Origin: Pseudonocardia sp.
GTDB lineage: Bacteria > Actinomycetota > Actinomycetes > Mycobacteriales > Pseudonocardiaceae
Direction: 5' to 3'
DNA length: 10,167 nt
Assembly (NCBI GenBank): GCA_030147065.1
Contig: JASLAP010000050.1
Span: 1-10,167, forward strand
Shown: one piece after another, positions 4,931-10,167 of the stretch
How positions within the stretch are numbered: position 1 is the stretch's first letter
How the letters are laid out: the number at the start of each line of letters is the position of its first letter
Notes under the pieces: generated by a model
Databases searched by the model: none
Told to the model about the DNA's origin: nothing
The model's input: only the letters and a program-made list of their open reading frames with translations
Position numbers and translations under genes: made by a program

Positions 4931-7900
4931 CAGCACCCGGTCCAGCCCGGCCAGGGCGAGCATCCGGCGGGCCGGGCTGCCGGCCGGGGTGATCACCCGC
5001 AGCGGCCGGTCGGCGCGGTGGGCCAGCTCGGCCAGCAGGGCCACCCCGGCGCTGCTGACCCAGCAGTCCTCGGTCAGCACCAGGGTGAGCGCCCCGGCCC
5101 GGTCCAGCTCGGCCAGCAGCTCGCCGCGCACGTCGGCCACCCCCACCAGGTCCAGGTCGCCCTCGACCTGCAGCGCCACCCCGTCCGGGCGGTCCAGCCG
5201 GCGGACCGAGGCCCCCACCGGGACCGGCCCGGCCACCGACGCGACGGGTGGCCCGGCGGCGGACGGGCCCGGCGCGGACGGCGGCGGGGGCGGCACGGCC
5301 GGCATCCGGAACCGCACCGTGGTGCCCTCCGGTCCGGGCTCCACCTGCACGTCGGTGGCCAGGTCGCGGATCAGCGCCAGGCCGCGGCCGCGGAACCCGG
5401 GGTCGACCGGCGGCGGTCGCCACCGGCCGGCGTCGCCGACCCGCACGTCGAGCTCGCCGGTCGCCGTGCGCTCCAGGTCGACCTGCACGTACGCGGCGTC
5501 GCCCTGCAGGTAGGCGTGCTCGATCGCGTTCGTGGCCGCCTCGCCCAGGGCCAGCTGGAGGTCGGTCAGCGCGTCCTCGCCGGTGCCCTGCTCGGCGCAC
5601 CACCGCGCCACCGCGCGGCGGAGCACGCCGAGCTGGTGCGGATCGGCCGGCAGGCGCATCCGCAGCGGCGCGGGCAGCATCCTGGCCAGCACGAACGCCA
5701 CGTCGTCCGGCGCGGAGCGGCCCGCCACCATCCGGTCGAGCAGGGTGTCGGCAACCTCGCCCGGGGGCCCGGACAGGCCGCCGAGGACCTCGGCGAGCCG
5801 GTTCATGCCGTCGTCGACGACCTCGTCGCGGCGCTCGAACAGCCCGTCGGAGCACAGCAGGATCGACGCCCCGGGGTCGAGCCGGTCGTCGGCCTCCACG
5901 AACGGCGGCCGCCCGACCACCCCGAGCGGCGTCCCGCGGCCCGCGCCGAGCAGCCGCACCGCGCCGTCGCCGGACACCACCATGGGCGGGGGGTGACCGG
6001 CGCAGGCGTAGCAGAGCCCGCCGGTGTCCAGGTCGAGCACCGCGCAGGCCACCGTGCTGGCCCTGGCCCCCCGCACCCGGCGGGCGAACAGGTCCAGCTG
6101 CTCCAGCGCCCCGGCCGGCGTCTGGCCGTTGACCAGGTTCGCGGCCAGCGCGCTGCGCAGCTGGCCCATCACCGCGGCCGCCGCCGGGCCGCGCCCCACG
6201 ACGTCGCCGACGACCAGGGCGACCCGGTGCTTGCCGCCGTCGGGGAGCTCCAGCACGTCGAACCAGTCGCCGCCGGCCTCGGTGCCCTCGGTGCCGGGCA
6301 GGTAGCGGGCGGCCAGCGCGAGCCGCTCCAGGTCGGGCAGCTGCTGGGGCAGCAGGCTGCGCTGCAGGGTCACCGCCATCTCGTGCTCGGCCTGGTGCAG
6401 CCGGGCCCGGGCGACCGCCTGGGCGGACTGGCCGGCCAGGGTCAGCACCAGGCTGCGCCGGAACTCGTCGGTGGCGGGCGGGGTGTCGAACCGCAGCCCC
6501 AGCACGCCGATCGAGCGCCCGCCGACCAGCAGCGGCGCCACCTTGTGCACCGGGTAGACGTCCTGGTCCCCCTCGGCCGCCCAGATCGGCTCGCCGGTGC
6601 GCAGGGCGTGCCGCAGCGGGTGGTCGACGTCGGCCGGCAGCTCGCCGGGCGCCTCGGCCGGCTCGTAGCCCTCCACGGCCATCGGCTGCAACTGGCCGCC
6701 CTCGCCGAGCAGCATGACCACCGCGGCCCGGGCCCGGGTGGCGGCCATCGCGTGCGTGACGGCCACCCGGGCGACGGCGTCCAGGCCGACCGCGCGCGAC
6801 AGTGCGGTGGCCACCGCGCCCAGCCGTTCGGCTGCCCGCCGGGCGGCGGTCTCGGCGCGGAACAGCTCGGCCCGGTCCAGCGCCTGCGCGGCCAGCTCGG
6901 CCGCGGTCACCGCCGCCGTCCGCTCGTCGGCGTCGAACTCGTGGGCGGCGTCGAAGCCGACCCCGACCACGCCCAGGCAGCGGTCGCCGACCAGCAGCGG
7001 GATCAGGCCCAGGGCCTCCATCCCGGTCTCGGCGATGACCGGCCAGGTGCGCGGGAACCCGGCGCACCAGGCCGCCCGGTCGGGGATCCACACCGGCCGG
7101 CGGTCGCGGAACGCCTGCGCAGCCGGGATGTCGGCCCGCCGGGACAGCTGCTCCCAGCTGGCCGGGATCCGCTCGGTCCAGCCGTGCGTGGCGATCAGCC
7201 GCAGCGGCCCGTCGCCGGTCGCCGACCACACCCCGACGACCGGGCAGCCCAGCAGGGTGGCCAGGTGGTCGGCGGCGATCGCGGCCACCTCCTCGGAGGT
7301 GACCGCGGCGGACATCCGCGCGGTCGCCCGGTGCAGCAGCTCCAGCCGCTGGCTGGAGGCCCGCTCCTGCTCCCGCAGCCGCGCGTTGTCCACCGCCACC
7401 CCGGCCCGGCGACCGATCTCGACCACCAGGTCGAGGTCCTCGGTGTCGTAGGCGGGCTGGTCCGGACCGCGGCCGGCCCCGATCAGGCCCAGCACCCGCT
7501 CGCCCACGGTCAGCGGGGCCAGCACCACCGAGCGCAGCCGCAGCGGGTGGTCCGCGGGCGGCACCACCAGCCGGGCCCGCCCGGTCTCCAGGACCTCCCG
7601 CTGCAGCCCGACGTCGCCGGCGTGGGCCAGCAGGGCGAGCTCGTCGGCCGGGTCGGCGGCCGCGACCGCGCGCAGCAGCGGATCGGTCCCCGGCCGGTGC
7701 TCGTGCACCCGGACCTGGTCGGCGACGCCGTGCTCGACCAGCGTGCGGGCCAGCGTGCGGTACCGGCCGAGCGCGGTCTGCTCGCCCTCCAGGGCCGTGG
7801 CGACGTCGGCGAACAGCATGATCCGGCGCTGCTCGCGGTGGTGGGCGTCGACGTCCAGGCAGCCGCCGACGAACCCGGTGGGGTGCTCGGCGGGGCTGAC

Positions 7901-10167
7901 CGGGGCGCCCCGGTCGAGCACCCAGCGGTGGTGCCCGCCGGCGTGCCGCAACCGGTACTCCACCTCGAACGGTGCCCCGGCCAGCGCGGCGGCCTCGCGC
8001 ACCGACCGGTAGCGCGCCCGGTCGTCGGGGTGGATCCGGTCCTGCCAGGCCCGGCCCAGCTCGCCGGCCGCCTCCGCGGCGCCGGTGAAGTCCAGCCAGC
8101 CGCGGTTGACGAACTGGCGGCTGCCGGTGGCGTCGTCCACCCAGATCAGCGCCGGGGTGGCGTCGGCCATCGCGCGGAACCGCCGCTCGGCGGCCCGCCG
8201 GGTGCGGCCCAGCTGCAGGTGGCTGCCGACCCGGGCCACCAGCTCGCGCGCCGAGAACGGCTTGACCAGGTAGTCGTCCGCGCCGGCGGCCAGCGCGGTG
8301 ACCGCGGGCCCCTCCCCCGCCTCGGCCGAGACCAGCACCACCGGCACCCCGGCCGTGGCCGGCTCCGCGCGCAGCGCGCGGACCAGCGACAGGCCGTCCA
8401 GCTCGGCCAGCCCGGCGTCGGCGACGACCAGGTCCGGCGGGTCGGCGACGGCGTCGGCCAGCGCCTGGACACCGTCCGCGACCACCTGCACCTGCCAGTA
8501 CTCGGCCAGCAGCCGGCCGATGTAGGCGCGGACGTCGGGGTCGCCGTCGGCGACCAGCACCCGGCCGTCGGCGGCGGCGCCGTCGGGGGTCAGCAGCTCC
8601 GGGACCGGTGTCGCGGACGCCGTCGGCGCCCCGTCCTCGCCGGCCAGCCAGCGGCGGGCCTCGGCCAGGAACGGCTCGGCGATCTCGGTGGCCGGCCGGG
8701 GCTCCGCCTCCGGTGCCGGGGCCAGCGCCGCGACCGGCAGGTGCGCCACGCCCAGCGGCACCCGGACGATGAACACGCTGCCGATGTCGACCGTGCTGGT
8801 CACCTCGACGGTGCCGCCGTGCAGCTCGACGGCCTGGCGGACCAGGGCCAGCCCGATGCCGCTGCCCTCGGCCGAGCGCGCCGGCACCCCGGCGACCCGG
8901 TGGAAGCGGTCGAACAGCCGGGGCAGCTGGTCCTCCGGGACGCCCACCCCGGTGTCGATCACGCGCAGCTCGGCGCACTCGTCGTCGGCGACCACCTCGA
9001 CCCGGATGCCGCCCTCGAAGGTGTGCTTGACCGCGTTGGTCAGCAGGTTGAGCACGACCTTCTCCCACAGGTCGCGGTCGACCCAGACCGGCCGGGGCAG
9101 CGGCGGGCAGTCGACGTCCAGGATCAGCCCGGCCCGCTCGGCGGTGGACCGGAACAGCCCGGCCAGTTCGGCGGTGACCGCACCCAGGTCCAGCGGGGCG
9201 AACCCGCTGGCCCCGGCGACCTCCAGCCGGGACACCTCCAGCAGGTCGTTGACCAGCTTGAGCATCCGGGTGGCGTTGCGCTCCAGGACGTCCAGGTCGG
9301 GCTGCAGGGCGGCGGGCGCGGTGCCGCGCAGGTGCTCGATCGGGCCGAGGATCAGCGCCAGCGGGGTGCGGAACTCCTGGCCCACCGAGGACAGGAACTC
9401 GGTGCGGGCCCGGTCCAGCTCGACCATCGCCGCCGAGCGCCGTCCGTGCGCCTCGGCGACCTGCGCGGAGGCCACCGTCGCGGCCACGTTGTCCACCACC
9501 AGCTGCAGGAACGCCCGCTGGTCGGCGTCGAAGGGCAGCGTCGGCGGCACCCCGAGCAGCACGCCCACGGCCGGCCGGCCGTCGGCGTCGGGGATGCTGG
9601 CGGTGGCCGCGACCGAGGAGCGGATCCCGCGCGCGTTGCGGACGCCGCCGCGCAGCTCGACCATCGCGAACCCGGTGTCGCCCGGCACCGGCAGGTCGGG
9701 CGGGGTCCGGCCGAGCCCGGCGGTGGCGACGGTGCGCGCCGGTGCGCTGTCACCGTGGAGGCGGGTGAACGCGGCGAAGGCGACATCGGAGCTCGCCGCG
9801 TCGAGCACCCCGGCGACCTGTTCGAGGGCCCGCTCCACCGAACCGGCGTCCCGGCCGGCCTCGGCCAGCCGGGCCAGCAGCCGCAGCCGGCGCTCGCCGA
9901 CCACCCGCCGGGTGGTCTCGATGGTCACGTTGAACACCCCGGCGACGTCGCCGCGGCGGTCGCGCAACGGGCTGTAGGAGTAGTTCCAGTAGGTCTCCTC
10001 GGCGAACCCGTGCCGGCGCATCATCAGCAGGTCGTCGTGCCGGCCCTGCGGCTCGCCGGTGCGCATGACCCGCTCCAGCAGCGGACCGACCTGGTGCCAG
10101 ATCTCCGGCCAGACCGCCTCGACCGGCTGGCCGAACCCGGCCGGGTGCTTCTGGCCGGCCCCGGGGA
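4919..10167 (-). CDS. Giant multidomain sensor: PAS-GAF-histidine kinase(H to Q)-receiver-PAS-GAFx3-PP2C phosphatase-RsbW-like kinase-STAS; N-terminus beyond window
   Basis: Cytoplasmic signalling protein; 1,748 complete codons are visible and the frame is still open at the right edge. Numbers count from the Met at 10066, which is internal because PAS sequence continues before it. Order: PAS end (to ~50); GAF (58-205); HisKA (211-285) and HATPase (330-440; N344, DTGVGV 371-376, GSGIGL 401-406); receiver (501-620; Asp550, Ser580, Lys602); PAS (627-745); three GAFs (~750-897, 905-1070, 1079-1225); SpoIIE-type PP2C (~1236-1465; GGDWFD 1265-1270, Asp1288, Asp1407, DD 1454-1455); RsbW-like kinase (~1470-1590; E1509, N1513, D1545); Pro/Ala linker (1591-1618); STAS (1619-1715, SSAG 1671-1674). 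The HisKA phosphoacceptor is Gln230. M. tuberculosis Rv1364c has a shorter PAS-PP2C-RsbW-STAS fusion, so a role in sigma-factor partner switching is likely. No membrane segments are visible. It converges on the phosphotransferase with a 28-nt gap. Confidence 0.93.
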   Translation of the reverse strand, partial: PGAGQKHPAGFGQPVEAVWPEIWHQVGPLLERVMRTGEPQGRHDDLLMMRRHGFAEETYWNYSYSPLRDRRGDVAGVFNVTIETTRRVVGERRLRLLARLAEAGRDAGSVERALEQVAGVLDAASSDVAFAAFTRLHGDSAPARTVATAGLGRTPPDLPVPGDTGFAMVELRGGVRNARGIRSSVAATASIPDADGRPAVGVLLGVPPTLPFDADQRAFLQLVVDNVAATVASAQVAEAHGRRSAAMVELDRARTEFLSSVGQEFRTPLALILGPIEHLRGTAPAALQPDLDVLERNATRMLKLVNDLLEVSRLEVAGASGFAPLDLGAVTAELAGLFRSTAERAGLILDVDCPPLPRPVWVDRDLWEKVVLNLLTNAVKHTFEGGIRVEVVADDECAELRVIDTGVGVPEDQLPRLFDRFHRVAGVPARSAEGSGIGLALVRQAVELHGGTVEVTSTVDIGSVFIVRVPLGVAHLPVAALAPAPEAEPRPATEIAEPFLAEARRWLAGEDGAPTASATPVPELLTPDGAAADGRVLVADGDPDVRAYIGRLLAEYWQVQVVADGVQALADAVADPPDLVVADAGLAELDGLSLVRALRAEPATAGVPVVLVSAEAGEGPAVTALAAGADDYLVKPFSARELVARVGSHLQLGRTRRAAERRFRAMADATPALIWVDDATGSRQFVNRGWLDFTGAAEAAGELGRAWQDRIHPDDRARYRSVREAAALAGAPFEVEYRLRHAGGHHRWVLDRGAPVSPAEHPTGFVGGCLDVDAHHREQRRIMLFADVATALEGEQTALGRYRTLARTLVEHGVADQVRVHEHRPGTDPLLRAVAAADPADELALLAHAGDVGLQREVLETGRARLVVPPADHPLRLRSVVLAPLTVGERVLGLIGAGRGPDQPAYDTEDLDLVVEIGRRAGVAVDNARLREQERASSQRLELLHRATARMSAAVTSEEVAAIAADHLATLLGCPVVGVWSATGDGPLRLIATHGWTERIPASWEQLSRRADIPAAQAFRDRRPVWIPDRAAWCAGFPRTWPVIAETGMEALGLIPLLVGDRCLGVVGVGFDAAHEFDADERTAAVTAAELAAQALDRAELFRAETAARRAAERLGAVATALSRAVGLDAVARVAVTHAMAATRARAAVVMLLGEGGQLQPMAVEGYEPAEAPGELPADVDHPLRHALRTGEPIWAAEGDQDVYPVHKVAPLLVGGRSIGVLGLRFDTPPATDEFRRSLVLTLAGQSAQAVARARLHQAEHEMAVTLQRSLLPQQLPDLERLALAARYLPGTEGTEAGGDWFDVLELPDGGKHRVALVVGDVVGRGPAAAAVMGQLRSALAANLVNGQTPAGALEQLDLFARRVRGARASTVACAVLDLDTGGLCYACAGHPPPMVVSGDGAVRLLGAGRGTPLGVVGRPPFVEADDRLDPGASILLCSDGLFERRDEVVDDGMNRLAEVLGGLSGPPGEVADTLLDRMVAGRSAPDDVAFVLARMLPAPLRMRLPADPHQLGVLRRAVARWCAEQGTGEDALTDLQLALGEAATNAIEHAYLQGDAAYVQVDLERTATGELDVRVGDAGRWRPPPVDPGFRGRGLALIRDLATDVQVEPGPEGTTVRFRMPAVPPPPPSAPGPSAAGPPVASVAGPVPVGASVRRLDRPDGVALQVEGDLDLVGVADVRGELLAELDRAGALTLVLTEDCWVSSAGVALLAELAHRADRPLRVITPAGSPARRMLALAGLDRVLRVG

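Noticed and set aside
4683..9068. A 1,461-codon open frame on the minus strand, in another frame of the giant sensor gene
   Set aside because: Its translation is almost entirely Arg, Gly, Ala and Pro with no recognisable domain, and it lies under a frame with clear domain content. This is a high-GC shadow frame.
10064..10066. ATG at 10066 as the true start of the giant sensor
   Set aside because: The frame stays open to the window edge, and the upstream codons (for example PAGFGQPVEAVWPEIWHQV) continue a PAS domain, so the real start lies outside the window.

Overview
The window is very GC-rich, and third codon positions are almost all G or C. Gene types and style (SmoEFG-like polyol importer, SorC-family regulator, very large PAS/GAF/SpoIIE sensor with RsbW- and RsbV-like ends) point to a high-GC actinobacterium. 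Geodermatophilales or Pseudonocardiales are plausible guesses, but the sequence alone does not fix the family.

Layout. (1) Positions 1-2987, minus strand: an ABC importer operon transcribed right to left, consisting of a substrate-binding lipoprotein, a first permease that overlaps it by 4 nt, and a second permease 34 nt further on that runs off the left edge. Sequence style suggests a sugar-alcohol (mannitol/sorbitol-like) substrate. The ATPase and catabolic genes would lie beyond the left edge. (2) Positions 2988-3127: a divergent control region with two near-identical 18-bp palindromic sites (17/18 matching), one facing each gene, plus plausible promoters. (3) Positions 3128-4890, plus strand: a SorC-family sugar-responsive regulator and an APH-fold phosphotransferase, overlapping by 4 nt (GTGA). 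(4) Positions 4891-4930: a short convergent junction with a compound hairpin. (5) Positions 4919-10167, minus strand: one gene filling half the window and running off the right edge. It encodes a protein of more than 1,748 residues with the order PAS-GAF-HisKA/HATPase-receiver-PAS-GAF-GAF-GAF-PP2C(SpoIIE)-RsbW-like kinase-STAS.

How it fits together. The left half is a self-contained uptake unit. The regulator probably senses a phosphorylated sugar and controls both the importer operon and itself through the twin operators. The phosphotransferase is translationally coupled to the regulator and may act on a related small molecule, but its substrate is unknown. The right half is an unrelated signalling protein that joins a two-component module to a complete phosphatase/kinase/antagonist partner-switching set.

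The points most worth following are the replacement of the phospho-accepting histidine by glutamine in the giant sensor, its fully fused switch, a 35-residue tandem duplication inside the binding protein, and the twin operators. I saw no tRNA, rRNA, CRISPR array, insertion sequence or phage gene.
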